64,000 bases of DNA, from positions 26,619 through 90,618 of the forward strand of contig JAPLNI010000055.1 of the NCBI GenBank assembly GCA_026692865.1. Reading direction: 5' to 3'. The notes beneath the pieces were generated by a model. It saw only the letters and a list, made by a program, of their open reading frames with translations. It did not search any database and was not told the origin of the DNA. The position numbers and the translations under genes were made by a program. Each line of letters opens with the position of its first letter. Within the stretch, counting starts at the first letter, position 1. This DNA is from Planctomycetota bacterium (GTDB lineage Bacteria > Planctomycetota > Planctomycetia > Pirellulales > Pirellulaceae). This document shows, in pieces, positions 44,538 through 53,805 of the stretch.

Positions 44538-47048
44538 TTAAGAAAACAGGCCCAATTGGACAGGTTTCGCAGCCTGAACTTGGGGTGCGGCCATTGCATG
44601 TGAGCGTTCATGGAGAGAGCCCAGAACTTTTCCGGCGAGTGCTATACCGCTTTTCAAAGCTCCTTCAACACGCGGTCCGCCACACCAATCACCGCAGGCT
44701 CCCACTTGATTCGTGTCGTCCCATAGTGAACTCTGAGGTAACGATTCATTTGGTCTGGAATAGAGCCATCGATGAGCCCTTGCCACGCAAGACTTTGGCA
44801 ATTCATGACCTGTCACGCGTTCGGCTTCTTGAGTCAGGCTAGCGATGGCTGCTTCTTTGGATATGTCCAAATTCTCAATAGCCCAAGCAACAGTTGAATG
44901 GAGCACCCACGTGTCCATAACTTGCGGACGTGAAGGTTTGCTTGAGTCGCGAGCTATCCAAGCAAGTGATCCTTCATTAATGAACGCACCGTCGAATGGA
45001 GCCTCCCAACGGGTTTCTAAAGCAATCATCACAGCCCAGCATGGGACCATGTCGACCTTTGAAAGCTCTACTGCCCAATCGCATCGTTGCGGAACCATTC
45101 TTTCAACTTGCTTCGGTGGGCAGTTCCACAACACGATATCAAACTCACCGAGATCGCGATCATCCTTGGACGTTAACCGATAGCCATTTTTATCACGCTC
45201 AATCTTCGCAACTTCAGTTTCTATTTCGATTTGCAAATCCGCCGCTAAATGTTCTGCGAGCGACTCCATGCGCGGTGTCCCAACAAATCTTTTTGTAGCT
45301 GGAACTTCTCGGAGAGTTTCAGGGGCGTCGATAGAAACAATGTGACCGTTCCATTGCGCAACGTGTTTATCCTGGCACCACGAATCTAAATACGGTGCAA
45401 GCACCGGATCGCGAATCGTGAAGTATTGTGCACCGTGATCGAACTGAGTAATCCCTTCGGAGATTCTCGTCGATATGCGACCACCGGCACGATTTGATTT
45501 TTCAAAGCACTTCATCGCAAGCCCCTGGTCGTTCAGAATTCGGCTGCACATGAGACCTGCCAGACCGGTTCCGATCATCGCAATTCGCGGGGAGGCTTGT
45601 GCTATGCTGCGATCGACTTTCTTGACGTAGGAGTCGATGTTGATTCTCGATTCGTGTTCTGACAGCCGGCGACCTCGGATATTTCCTAAGATTGGTTGTT
45701 CGGGTTGGAATGGTCTATCGAACTGGCCTAAGCACCACAAGATCCCGCCGTAGGAAGCTGGGTCACGGCCATCGAGCGCATAACGGTGATTCAAATCGAT
45801 GAGTCTATTGAGCGATTCTTGGTGATCTGCTGACCACTCTAAGACAGCTTTTCCCCAAGTCATTCGAACGTTGTTGTGGAGCTCTCCATGTTTAAGCAAG
45901 CTGCGTTGAGCCGCGTCCCACAAAGGTTCGCCCGTCTTTGCACGTGCAAGTGTCTCCCATGACAAGCAGGTCCGAGCATCATTAACGTGTTTCTTAAGCG
46001 TTGCAACAGCCCACGCTGGAAGGCTTGCATCGCTTTCCAAGTCGGCTCGATAGTAACAAAAAGCATATGCGAGCTCACGCCAAATGAGCAGCTCGTCTAG
46101 ATACTTGTCTGCACCATCCTCTGAAGCTTCTCGTGCAATGCGAAAGGGCGACACCATGCCATAATGCAGATAGGCTGACATGCGACTTACGCCATCGATT
46201 TCAATCTGATTTCGACGTTTCGCATAACTGCGAAGCCCGCTCTTCCGGAACGCATTCCAACGCGCGTAACCCGCCTCCGATCCACCTCGCGTATCGGCAA
46301 CTGGGCCGATTGAATGAGCAATTGCACATTGAGAAACGATGTTGGCGATGATCTGATCAGATGTCTTTCCAGCACTATCTATTTGGCTAGAACGATCTTC
46401 TGCAAGTCGTAGTGAGTCGAACGGGAGAGTTGCTGGAGAGACCTTTTCGTCACGAGCAGGCCACGGGCGATCGATACGTTCGGCGTATAGTTTTGCTGTC
46501 GCATCTCGAAATGCAAATGCTCGATCATAGGCTTTTCCAACAAGCCGCGTTGGCACAACACAAGCGGTATCAACAAGCACCACTGGACACCGATTGGTTT
46601 TCGATAAACGCTCTGTCCATTGTTTGGTTGCTTCGATCGGAAAGTCATCTGTAACCAAAATGGCTGCCGATTTAAAGAGCTGGGCCAATCTCGGATTCCG
46701 AGCCCCATTTCGATCCACATGCAACGCATAAGCGATACCCAGCTCTGCGTAATTTTTCTCGAGATCTCGCGCCGCTTCCATTATAAAAGTATGGTGCCGA
46801 TCAGACGCAAAACGATACGCCTCGGACAGCCCTTGGTAAACGAGCAACGGGAGGTTGAGTCTGTGTGCGAGAAGTATCGCAACGTCGAGTGCTGGATTTT
46901 CGTCTGTTCTTAATGCGTGATGAGTCCAATAGACTACGTACTTGCCTTCTTGATCCGGACGTCCGGGGGCCTTCAAGTACGCCCTCTCCAACAAATGAGG
47001 AGGCAAGGAATCGAGATAGTTTCGTTGTTCTGATTGGATACTGTTCAT
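44538..47048 (-). CDS. Class II photolyase fused to renalase-like flavoprotein
   Basis: About 836 residues. Residues 1-460 are a class II CPD photolyase: YWTHHALRTDENPALDVA, ELLIWRELAYAFCYYRAD, LLKHGELHNNVRMTWGKAVL and YALDGRDPASYGGILW. After a short linker, a Rossmann flavoprotein begins (IAMIGTGLAGLMCSRIL) with FDHGAQYFTIRDP and ends GACGDWCGGPRVEGALKSG, as in renalase-type amine/NAD(P)H oxidases. The last residues are QLGLFS, close to the bacterial sliding-clamp motif QLSLF/QLDLF. Likely DNA repair with an attached FAD oxidoreductase. I chose ATG 47048 over TTG 47072. Confidence 0.9.
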   Translation of the reverse strand: MNSIQSEQRNYLDSLPPHLLERAYLKAPGRPDQEGKYVVYWTHHALRTDENPALDVAILLAHRLNLPLLVYQGLSEAYRFASDRHHTFIMEAARDLEKNYAELGIAYALHVDRNGARNPRLAQLFKSAAILVTDDFPIEATKQWTERLSKTNRCPVVLVDTACVVPTRLVGKAYDRAFAFRDATAKLYAERIDRPWPARDEKVSPATLPFDSLRLAEDRSSQIDSAGKTSDQIIANIVSQCAIAHSIGPVADTRGGSEAGYARWNAFRKSGLRSYAKRRNQIEIDGVSRMSAYLHYGMVSPFRIAREASEDGADKYLDELLIWRELAYAFCYYRADLESDASLPAWAVATLKKHVNDARTCLSWETLARAKTGEPLWDAAQRSLLKHGELHNNVRMTWGKAVLEWSADHQESLNRLIDLNHRYALDGRDPASYGGILWCLGQFDRPFQPEQPILGNIRGRRLSEHESRINIDSYVKKVDRSIAQASPRIAMIGTGLAGLMCSRILNDQGLAMKCFEKSNRAGGRISTRISEGITQFDHGAQYFTIRDPVLAPYLDSWCQDKHVAQWNGHIVSIDAPETLREVPATKRFVGTPRMESLAEHLAADLQIEIETEVAKIERDKNGYRLTSKDDRDLGEFDIVLWNCPPKQVERMVPQRCDWAVELSKVDMVPCWAVMIALETRWEAPFDGAFINEGSLAWIARDSSKPSRPQVMDTWVLHSTVAWAIENLDISKEAAIASLTQEAERVTGHELPKSCVARAHRWLYSRPNESLPQSSLWDDTNQVGACGDWCGGPRVEGALKSGIALAGKVLGSLHERSHAMAAPQVQAAKPVQLGLFS

Positions 47049-47103
47049 GCTGAAATAATAGAGTTCCGGCAAGCCAGCTTCGGAAGCGGGTAGCCCTTTC
47101 GTC

Positions 47104-47164
47104 TAGTGCTTTGTCCAGATTAAAAACTTGGGACTACCCCAATTTAAATCTGGACAAAGCACTA
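47104..47164. repeat. Dispersed repeat, copy 7: 18-base perfect outer stem
   Basis: Arms TAGTGCTTTGTCCAGATT (47104-47121) and AATCTGGACAAAGCACTA (47147-47164) are exact inverses. Inside, CTTGGG and CCCAA can extend the hairpin. The two GTAA hairpins are absent, so this copy is the outer stem alone, and shows the consensus end sequence of the family. It lies in the gap between the photolyase fusion start and the sugar-isomerase gene end. Confidence 0.85.
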
Positions 47165-47215
47165 AATACCCGTTTTGTCGATTGTTTCACAGGCGCATTC
47201 AAAACATCGAGGAGA

Positions 47216-48238
47216 TTAAGTTTGCTGAAGGCCGTTGATGACTGCTTCGACATATTCCTTGGCTCGACGGGCAAGCGAGTCTAGCTGTTCTGGTGTCGAT
47301 GCAGCGGTCGTTAGCGGCATTGAGATGTTCTCATAGGCAAGCGGCATAGTGAGGCCCGTAAAGGCAACCGGCTCGAACAGCCTGTAGTGGTCTATCTCTC
47401 CAAACCCTGGACCGCAATCTTCGTCTTTTGGCCAATTACGGTGATCCTTCACACAAAAGCTTCGGATTTCATTTGCACATTGTTGGATATCAGGAATTGG
47501 GTCAAGATTTAAATAGTCCATGACATTTCCAGCATCGTAGTTTACGAAAACATTCGGATCGTTGACTTCGCGGATTATGTCCGCGCAAGCTTCACCGGTC
47601 CCGGTCGAGCCTCCGTGTTGTTTGACTACGATGAGAACGTTGTGGTCTCGTGCAATCGGCCCGAGAGCTTTAAAGCGTTCGACCCATACCGATCGATTGC
47701 CTCCTTCGGTATGTCCAAATGTGAGAAGCTGACTAATACCAGCGGCTGCGGCTTGCTTGATTCGCCATGTCAGAACCGCCATGCTTCGTTTGTGCTCGGG
47801 ATAGATCGTCGAAAACATCATCACCGGTTGAAGTCCCATATCGCGACATTTTGCACCGAGTGCTTTCGCAGCCTCTGGCGGTGCATCTTCACTCATGACC
47901 GGCACCGATTCGCCATTAGACTCACTATGATTCACACCCCATGCAACGTGATCGTACCCAGCCGACTTGATTCCTGAGAGCGCACGCTCGAGAGGAAAAT
48001 TGCGATACGGAAGGGTCATGCATGCATGTTGAAAGACGGTTGGTTTGCGTCCGTTAGACTTAGAGAACATATCGGATTTCTGCGGTTCTTTTTCTGCTCC
48101 AATGACGTTCGAAAGGCTCGCACCAAGCAGCGTTGCTGAGCCCACAGAGACGACAGAGGAGCTTACAAAGCGACGTCGCGAAATGTGCAAGATGTTTGGG
48201 TCATTGTGGCGATAGCTCATCATAATTTTTGTTGGCAT
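47216..48238 (-). CDS. Exported sugar phosphate isomerase/epimerase-like protein
   Basis: About 340 residues. A twin-arginine signal (SRRRFVSSSVVSVGSATLLG) is followed by an AP-endonuclease-2-type TIM barrel: VAWGVNHSE, HEGG-like VVKQHGGSTGTGEA, VNYDAGNVMDYLN, SFCVKDHRN and GFGEIDHYRLF supply the metal-site His, Asp and Glu. Substrate unknown; the family is often co-encoded with Gfo/Idh/MocA oxidoreductases in planctomycetes, as here (gene upstream on the same strand). The start is ATG 48238; a TTG at 48277 would overlap the upstream gene. Confidence 0.87.
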   Translation of the reverse strand: MPTKIMMSYRHNDPNILHISRRRFVSSSVVSVGSATLLGASLSNVIGAEKEPQKSDMFSKSNGRKPTVFQHACMTLPYRNFPLERALSGIKSAGYDHVAWGVNHSESNGESVPVMSEDAPPEAAKALGAKCRDMGLQPVMMFSTIYPEHKRSMAVLTWRIKQAAAAGISQLLTFGHTEGGNRSVWVERFKALGPIARDHNVLIVVKQHGGSTGTGEACADIIREVNDPNVFVNYDAGNVMDYLNLDPIPDIQQCANEIRSFCVKDHRNWPKDEDCGPGFGEIDHYRLFEPVAFTGLTMPLAYENISMPLTTAASTPEQLDSLARRAKEYVEAVINGLQQT

Positions 48239-48269
48239 TGCGAGCCGTAGCAAGTCGTTTCGTTCATGT

Positions 48270-49661
48270 CTAGGCAAACTTAGTCACGCCCGGAATTGCG
48301 ACTTGGGGTGTTGCCAGATCGCCCCACTCGTAACGTGGCGGCGTGAGGTCTTCTTTGGAATTCCAGGCCATGTCCCAAGTGATTTCTTGCCCAGTGTAGG
48401 TTGCCATTCTTCCCATGATTGCAAGCAGGCTACTCTTGGCCATGTACTCACCGTTGTTGATCGGAGTGCCGGACCGGATGCTCGCGAAAAGTTCATCGTG
48501 TTCAACTTGGTACATGCTACGTTCGTTACCAGAATAGGCCCACTGATCTTTACCGGAAATGCGTACACCGTTGCGTCGTTCGTTAAGGAAGGCCGTACCA
48601 TCAGTGCCAAGAACCTTGACGCTGATGTCACCTTTACAACCTTCCATTTGTCTTGTGTTGCTTATCAGTTGAGCGCCATCGGCGTATTCGTATACGACGC
48701 TATGGTGGTCGAAGATGTTTCCGTACTCTGGCCCTTTGCGGACCTCACGCCCACCCATTCCTATCGCTTTGACAGGATAGGTCTCGCCCATGGCCCAAGC
48801 ACATAAGTCCAAGTTATGAACATGTTGTTCGACATTGAAATCACCGGAAAGCCACGTGAAGTAGTACCAGTTCTGCATCTGCCAGTGCATGTCCGTCCAA
48901 TCGGGTTGTCGAGGCTTCACCCAAATCGGCCCACGATAGTCGTTGGCAAGCAGGCATCTCACATCACCAATCCCACCTCCGTGAATGCGTTGAATTGCCT
49001 CGCGGTAGGGATCGTGATAGCGAAGGCAAAGTCCCGATACGACGGCCAACCGCTTCTGCTTCGCTTCTTCACAGCTTCGAAGGACAGATTGAACGCCTGG
49101 TGAGTCGACAGCGCAGGGCTTTTCTGCAAAGACATGCTTCCCAGCCGCAACGGCTGCTGCAAGATGAAGTGGTCGAAAGTGCGGAGGCGAAGTCAGCAGC
49201 ACAACATCGACATCCGAAGCTAATACATTTTTGTAAGCGTCAAAACCAATAAATTGCCGATCGGCAGGAACATCAATTTTGCCTTGGAGTGACTCCTGAC
49301 GCTGAAGACTCTTAAGGCTCATCTGAAGACGTTCGTCAAACATGTCGCCCATCGAAGTCAATTGAACTTTGCTGTCGGCCATGAGAGCTTGCGATGCAGC
49401 ACCCGTCCCACGCCCGCCACAACCGATCAAGCCGACTCGAAGCGTTTCATCACCCGCCGCATGAACCGCCGGGAGAAGTTGTGTGGATGCAACAAGTCCT
49501 AGGCCGCTGACCAAGCTGGACGTCTTCACAAATCCGCGTCGCGATAAATCCGCTTGAGTTGGGTTAGCCGTTTTAAGATGTTGCTCGATGAGTGGATTCA
49601 TATCGCTTGAGTTCATTTTGCTTGGTTTTACTTTGCTTGGTTCTGTTTTGATGGGATTCAT
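48270..49661 (-). CDS. Exported Gfo/Idh/MocA-type oxidoreductase
   Basis: 463 residues. After an unusual lead with repeated MN(P/S) and PSK units, a Tat signal (LSRRGFVKTSSLVSGLGLV) starts near residue 39. The NAD(P) Rossmann motif is VGLIGCGGRGTGAA; EKP in HVFAEKPCAVDSP is the family catalytic-site motif. Acts on sugars or sugar acids in the periplasm (inferred). Operon with the sugar isomerase-like gene. The first in-frame ATG is 49661; ATGs at residues 16 and 21 could also start it, and the Tat motif would still be complete. Confidence 0.9.
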   Translation of the reverse strand: MNPIKTEPSKVKPSKMNSSDMNPLIEQHLKTANPTQADLSRRGFVKTSSLVSGLGLVASTQLLPAVHAAGDETLRVGLIGCGGRGTGAASQALMADSKVQLTSMGDMFDERLQMSLKSLQRQESLQGKIDVPADRQFIGFDAYKNVLASDVDVVLLTSPPHFRPLHLAAAVAAGKHVFAEKPCAVDSPGVQSVLRSCEEAKQKRLAVVSGLCLRYHDPYREAIQRIHGGGIGDVRCLLANDYRGPIWVKPRQPDWTDMHWQMQNWYYFTWLSGDFNVEQHVHNLDLCAWAMGETYPVKAIGMGGREVRKGPEYGNIFDHHSVVYEYADGAQLISNTRQMEGCKGDISVKVLGTDGTAFLNERRNGVRISGKDQWAYSGNERSMYQVEHDELFASIRSGTPINNGEYMAKSSLLAIMGRMATYTGQEITWDMAWNSKEDLTPPRYEWGDLATPQVAIPGVTKFA

Positions 49662-50423
49662 CAGCTTAGTCCTTCGAAATTGGTCAAAGCAAATTGTTAG
49701 ACTCCAAAACCAGCGACTCTACGTGGCTTATGAAAATATCATTTTTCGTGAACCGTAGGCACTAGCTTCGAGCGTTATCTGGCAAATTATTGCAAAGTCA
49801 ACATCCGTAGCGTCATCGGAACAGTTTTGATCAGCCCGAATTCTAGCTCCGGCTATTATATCTCCAGTAATTGTATCTTTCGACGAGACTGTCGTGGGTT
49901 ACCCAAAACTACCATGCCCGTGTTTGCTCCGTACGATGAGTTGAGGGTGAGCGTTGAGAGTTGAGGTTTGACTCAAAAAGATGGTCATTTAATGTGTCTT
50001 GTGTTAACATTGCTGCATACGTAGCAGCCCCAAACGTTTTGAAAATCCGTTCACAATTATCACGCAAGTTCAGCATCGGCGATGCGCCGATTTCGTCACG
50101 AGTTCCGCTCCATGAAGGCGACAAAATGGAAGAACGCAGCCTTAGTACCATCGGCGAGAATCTCGCTCTAAGCCTAAAAGATATTGGCTTTGCCAATCCA
50201 GAAAAGCTAGACTTGCGGGTACGCCGAGCCCCGATTATCCACAAGAAACTGCCCGCATTCAAACCAATTCCACTCTAACAAATTGGTTTGAAAAAGGATG
50301 AATATCGATCAATACTACCCGAAATCGTTCGGAAACCGAACGCTCAAGAGTCGAAAGATAGTTCTTTTGACGCGAATGTAGATGTTCAGTAGTCGAATCT
50401 GGCAAAGCCATTATCTTGCACTA
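49662..50423. other. Long intergenic region with one doubtful frame
   Basis: The plus-strand frame 49961-50278 (105 codons) overlaps a minus-strand frame of similar length. The plus-strand C-terminal half is protein-like (KIRSQLSRKFSIGDAPISSR, then RRAPIIHKKLPAFKPIPL), but I recognise no family and see no ribosome site. It could be a decayed gene. Otherwise nothing found, apart from the upstream region of the Gfo/Idh gene at 49662-49800. Confidence 0.4.
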
Positions 50424-50463
50424 TTACGAAGATGGTCCTGTTCAACAAAGACCATCTTCGTAA
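50424..50463 (-). terminator. Hairpin after glutathione peroxidase gene
   Basis: Arms TTACGAAGATGGTC (50424-50437) and GACCATCTTCGTAA (50450-50463) pair exactly around a 12-base loop, 40 bases past the end of the peroxidase gene. No T tract follows on either strand, so a terminator role is probable but not certain. Confidence 0.6.
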
Positions 50464-50502
50464 GTGCCAAATTCGAATGCCAGATTTGATAGTAAGCTCA
50501 GC

Positions 50503-51087
50503 TTACTCGGCAAGTGCTTTCTCGATGGCCGCGATGACTTCTTTTCCATCGGGAGCTGCACTACTTGGGAATCGAGCGATTACTTCGCCCTTCTTGTTGA
50601 TGAGGAACTTTTCAAAGTTCCAGCCAACTTTCCCTGACCCCTTAGGCTTGGCGTCCACAGCGGTTAATTGCTTGTAAAAAGGGCTCGCATTGGCTCCATT
50701 GACGTCGATCTTGTCGAACATGTCGAAGGTGACTTTGTACTTTGACGAGCAGAACTCTTGAATGTCTTTATTGCTACCAGGTTCTTGTCCGCCAAATTGA
50801 TTACATGGAAAGCCAAGTACTTCAAGTCCCTTCTCTTTATATTTAGTGTAAATCTCTTGCATCCCAGAGTATTGCGACGTGTAGCCGCACTTGCTGGCGA
50901 CGTTGACGACTAAAAGGACTTTCCCTTCATACTTGGATAATTCGACCGGAGTTCCCTCCATCGACTTCACCGAATTTGCCAAGACGCTACCAGTCTTGGC
51001 TGCCTCGACCGCTTGCGAAGCGGCTGAGTTTACGGATGATGCTAAACCCATAAGACAAACTCCCATCAATAACGACTTAAACTTCAT
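50503..51087 (-). CDS. Glutathione peroxidase-like, exported
   Basis: About 194 residues. A signal peptide spans roughly residues 1-25 (KFKSLLMGVCLMGLASSVNS). The thiol peroxidase site is in NVASKCGYTSQYSGM (Cys, no selenocysteine); the tetrad partners are in FPCNQFGGQEPG and KVGWNFEKFL. Family members reduce peroxides with glutathione or thioredoxin; here the periplasm. The ATG at 51087 is preceded by GGGAG; the upstream frame extension to 51144 is not conserved and not needed. Confidence 0.93.
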   Translation of the reverse strand: MKFKSLLMGVCLMGLASSVNSAASQAVEAAKTGSVLANSVKSMEGTPVELSKYEGKVLLVVNVASKCGYTSQYSGMQEIYTKYKEKGLEVLGFPCNQFGGQEPGSNKDIQEFCSSKYKVTFDMFDKIDVNGANASPFYKQLTAVDAKPKGSGKVGWNFEKFLINKKGEVIARFPSSAAPDGKEVIAAIEKALAE

Positions 51088-51234
51088 AAAAATCTCCCTA
51101 GTGAATTTGACTACACACGCCCAAGACGATGAACTTACTATCAAGACTCGTCAAGGCAATCCCAGATTGTAACGAAAAAACTTGCAGAGGTCGCCCTCAC
51201 GAGCCTTTCTAATGGTCCGAAGAACAAGGTTTAC

Positions 51235-52389
51235 TCAGGGGGCGGCCATATCAAGGATTGGCAATTGGCTTGATTGCGACTTTGCATTTAAACGATTTGC
51301 ATTGATTGCCAACTGTTCCAGCTCAGGATCAACCAAGTTGTAGAACACGTCGCGCTGCCGTGCTTCGAAACCCAGTTCTTCAATAGCAGCACGAATTTGG
51401 TCCAGTGTCAGAAAATGCACGGTGCCAGCTTCAGCAACAACATTCTCCTCGATCATCAATGACCCCATGTCGTTCGCACCAAAAAGCAACGCTAGTTGCC
51501 CAATTTTGAGCCCCTGCGTAACCCAACTACTTTGGATGTTGGCGATATTGTCCAGATACAACCTGGAAATTGCTTGGGTTTTTAAATACTCGAAAGAGCC
51601 TGCCGCCGGATACTGGGACATCTCCGTGTTTTCCGGCTGAAATGTCCAGCAGATAAAAGCTGTAAAGCCACCCGTTTCATCTTGAAGCTGGCGAACGCGA
51701 TCCAAGTGCTCGATCCGTTCTGCGAGTGTTTCCGCTTGTCCAAACATCATGGTTACGGTACTCCGACCACCAAGCTTGTGCCAGACTCGCATAACGTTCA
51801 ACCAATCATCGGAGAGAACCTTACCACGAGTGATCGCAGTTCGAACTCGATCCACTAAAATTTCAGCGCCGCCCCCTGGAATACTCCCGAGTCCTGCGTC
51901 TTTTAATCGGGACAAGACTTCTTCAATCGAAAGTTTATTCACTTTCGTAAAATGATGGAGCTCGGGAGGGCTAAAACCGTGGACGTTTATCTGCGGAAAG
52001 TTCTCCTTGAACCCGCGTAGCATCTCTTCGTACCACTCGAGTTTAAAGTGTGGGTGCAGACCACCTTGAAGCAAGATTTGATTACCACCTAGTTCAACAG
52101 TTTCGGCAATCTTTTCATGCAGTTCTTCCGTGGTAAGCACATAGCCCTCTCCACTTTTGGGAGAGCGATAAAAAGCACAAAAATCACAAACCGCAGTGCA
52201 AATGTTTGTGTAATTGATGTTTCGATCGACGTTGTACGTGCGATACGATTCTGGGTGCAATCGCATAGTCACCTCGTTAGCAGCTCGACCGATTGCAGCC
52301 AGCTCGTTGCTCTGCATCAACTTCAGTGCATCATCTTGTTCAAGTCGCTTACCAGCGACCACGTCATCTAGAATCGATTGGATTGACAT
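51235..52389 (-). CDS. mqnC: Cyclic dehypoxanthinyl futalosine synthase (MqnC)
   Basis: 384-residue radical-SAM enzyme of the futalosine menaquinone pathway. The cluster motif CTAVCDFC (Cys at residues 64, 68 and 71) and the SAM region are clear; NINYTNIC, LLQGGLHPHFKLEWYEEML and FSPPELHHF are family-typical. It cyclises dehypoxanthine futalosine. Follows mqnA by 43 bases on the same strand. Start ATG 52389. Confidence 0.96.
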   Translation of the reverse strand: MSIQSILDDVVAGKRLEQDDALKLMQSNELAAIGRAANEVTMRLHPESYRTYNVDRNINYTNICTAVCDFCAFYRSPKSGEGYVLTTEELHEKIAETVELGGNQILLQGGLHPHFKLEWYEEMLRGFKENFPQINVHGFSPPELHHFTKVNKLSIEEVLSRLKDAGLGSIPGGGAEILVDRVRTAITRGKVLSDDWLNVMRVWHKLGGRSTVTMMFGQAETLAERIEHLDRVRQLQDETGGFTAFICWTFQPENTEMSQYPAAGSFEYLKTQAISRLYLDNIANIQSSWVTQGLKIGQLALLFGANDMGSLMIEENVVAEAGTVHFLTLDQIRAAIEELGFEARQRDVFYNLVDPELEQLAINANRLNAKSQSSQLPILDMAAP

Positions 52390-52432
52390 TAGTTTTCTCT
52401 GTATTAATTAGTATTAAAAGATAGTGTCGTCG

Positions 52433-53335
52433 CTAGCTAGCCACTGCGACTTCTTCTATATCAGGCCAAACGGGCTCGAGTTCCTTCGCAACTAATCCCC
52501 ACCGGACCGCTTTTGCGTGAAACGTTTTGAGCCCTAGCAGATCCTCACGAGTCATCTTAAATCGCAAGTTGCTTCCAAGATATTCCATGCAATCGGCGTG
52601 AGTGAGTTGGTAGATCGATGCGTAACGATCACATAGCTCAGAGAGCTTTGCAACACCTTCGTCTCTTGCTGTTTCGAATCGATATCGCCAGTCGGCTGTG
52701 TTGCAATCGGTGTTACATTCGGTGCTGCAATCAGCTCTGCCAACCCACATTGCAAACACAAAGGGAAGTCCAGTGTGATCGAACCATTTTTGACCTAGGT
52801 CCCAATCGGAAGTGAAAGACTTGTACCTACTTGGATGCATTGCGCGGTCGCCAATTACAAGGACAGCATCCGCGTCAATCTGATCCGGATCGCAAGTCAT
52901 CGGGAGCGGGATCGTGTCTGGTTGTATGCCATAAATCTCAGCCAACAAAACTTTGGACAGAGCGATACTAGTCTTCGATCCCTCATCAACAGCCATCGTC
53001 CGCACCAAGTTCTGCTCTGTTCTAAAAAACAACCGAACGCTGCGAACGATGCCTTTGCAACCTATCATTGCATTCGAAAGAATGTGGTAATCGCTCAATT
53101 CGCGGATCTCTCGAATTCCTCGAACACACGAGAGTTCATCAACTTTAACCCTCGATTCCGGTCCGCGGAAAAACTCAACTACCGGAATCAACCCGATATC
53201 CAAATCGTTACTCGATAGGCGACTTGCTAAACGACTTGGAAGATCTAAATCAAGAGTGTCTTCATTTCCCAAGTGTGCGGCTAGAGTGTCGATCAAAGGC
53301 TTTGTATTCAGGTAGGAAACCGCACCGATTTTCAT
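52433..53335 (-). CDS. mqnA: Chorismate dehydratase (MqnA)
   Basis: About 300 residues. First enzyme of the futalosine menaquinone route, turning chorismate into 3-enolpyruvyl-benzoate. MKIGAVSYLNTKPLIDTL, SRLASRLSSNDLDIGLIPV, VLVIGDRAMH and FVFAMWVGR match the family, which has a periplasmic-binding-protein fold but is cytosolic. A short Cys-rich insertion (CSTECNTDCNTADW) near residue 205 is unusual. I chose ATG 53335; a TTG at 53359 is also open. Likely operon with mqnC. Confidence 0.94.
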   Translation of the reverse strand: MKIGAVSYLNTKPLIDTLAAHLGNEDTLDLDLPSRLASRLSSNDLDIGLIPVVEFFRGPESRVKVDELSCVRGIREIRELSDYHILSNAMIGCKGIVRSVRLFFRTEQNLVRTMAVDEGSKTSIALSKVLLAEIYGIQPDTIPLPMTCDPDQIDADAVLVIGDRAMHPSRYKSFTSDWDLGQKWFDHTGLPFVFAMWVGRADCSTECNTDCNTADWRYRFETARDEGVAKLSELCDRYASIYQLTHADCMEYLGSNLRFKMTREDLLGLKTFHAKAVRWGLVAKELEPVWPDIEEVAVAS

Positions 53336-53680
53336 AGTTAAAACGCTATCGCTGCTCAAGACCAGATATTATTGCTCTTTGCCTGTCTAATAGAAACTCG
53401 CCAATTTATTCGGCTTATGGTATTCACCATTTCTTCTATTTCGCAGAAACAGTTCCGACATCCTGCCGTGGCAGACGCCCGAAAAAGCAGTATTTGTAGT
53501 TCGCCGCTTCCGTGTCGAGTGGTCGAACTAACCGTATGTCGGATCAAAAATTAACGTGAATCACCGATTTGGCAATTTCGACCTTGCTTAGTGTCGTCGA
53601 AGTATAGCGTTTAGACCGTACGTCCGCTTGAGCAGTCGAAAGCATTTCGAAATTCAAAAGATCAGTTCTAATTCGATCGA
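53336..53680. other. Intergenic region, no gene seen
   Basis: Between mqnA and the tRNA-Pro terminator. Short open frames here show no family features. The mqnA promoter should be near its left end; none can be fixed by eye. Confidence 0.4.
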
Positions 53681-53722
53681 AAACGAAAAAACCCTTTAAA
53701 TATCATGGTATTTAAAGGGTTT
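53681..53722 (-). terminator. Intrinsic terminator of tRNA-Pro
   Basis: On the minus strand, 14-base arms AAACCCTTTAAATA and TATTTAAAGGGTTT (53689-53722) enclose a 6-base loop and are followed by a T tract (TTTTTTCG). It starts 9 bases past the tRNA. Confidence 0.9.
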
Positions 53723-53730
53723 CCTAACAA

Positions 53731-53805
53731 TCGGGCCGGCGGGATTCGAACCCACGACCTCTACCACCCCAAGGTAGCGCGCTAGCCAGGCTGCGCTACG
53801 GCCCG
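53731..53805 (-). tRNA. tRNA-Pro (GGG)
   Basis: 75 bases on the minus strand. Acceptor arms CGGGCCG and CGGCCCG pair fully; D stem GCGC/GCGC; anticodon stem CTACC/GGTAG with loop TTGGGGT, anticodon GGG; T loop TTCGAAT; discriminator A. CCA is not encoded. Confidence 0.95.

Noticed and set aside
49961..50278. 105-codon plus-strand gene
   Set aside because: No family, no ribosome site, and an equally long frame on the opposite strand; kept only as a doubtful remark in the intergenic entry.
50503..51087. Selenocysteine in the glutathione peroxidase
   Set aside because: The active site codon is for Cys; no in-frame TGA.
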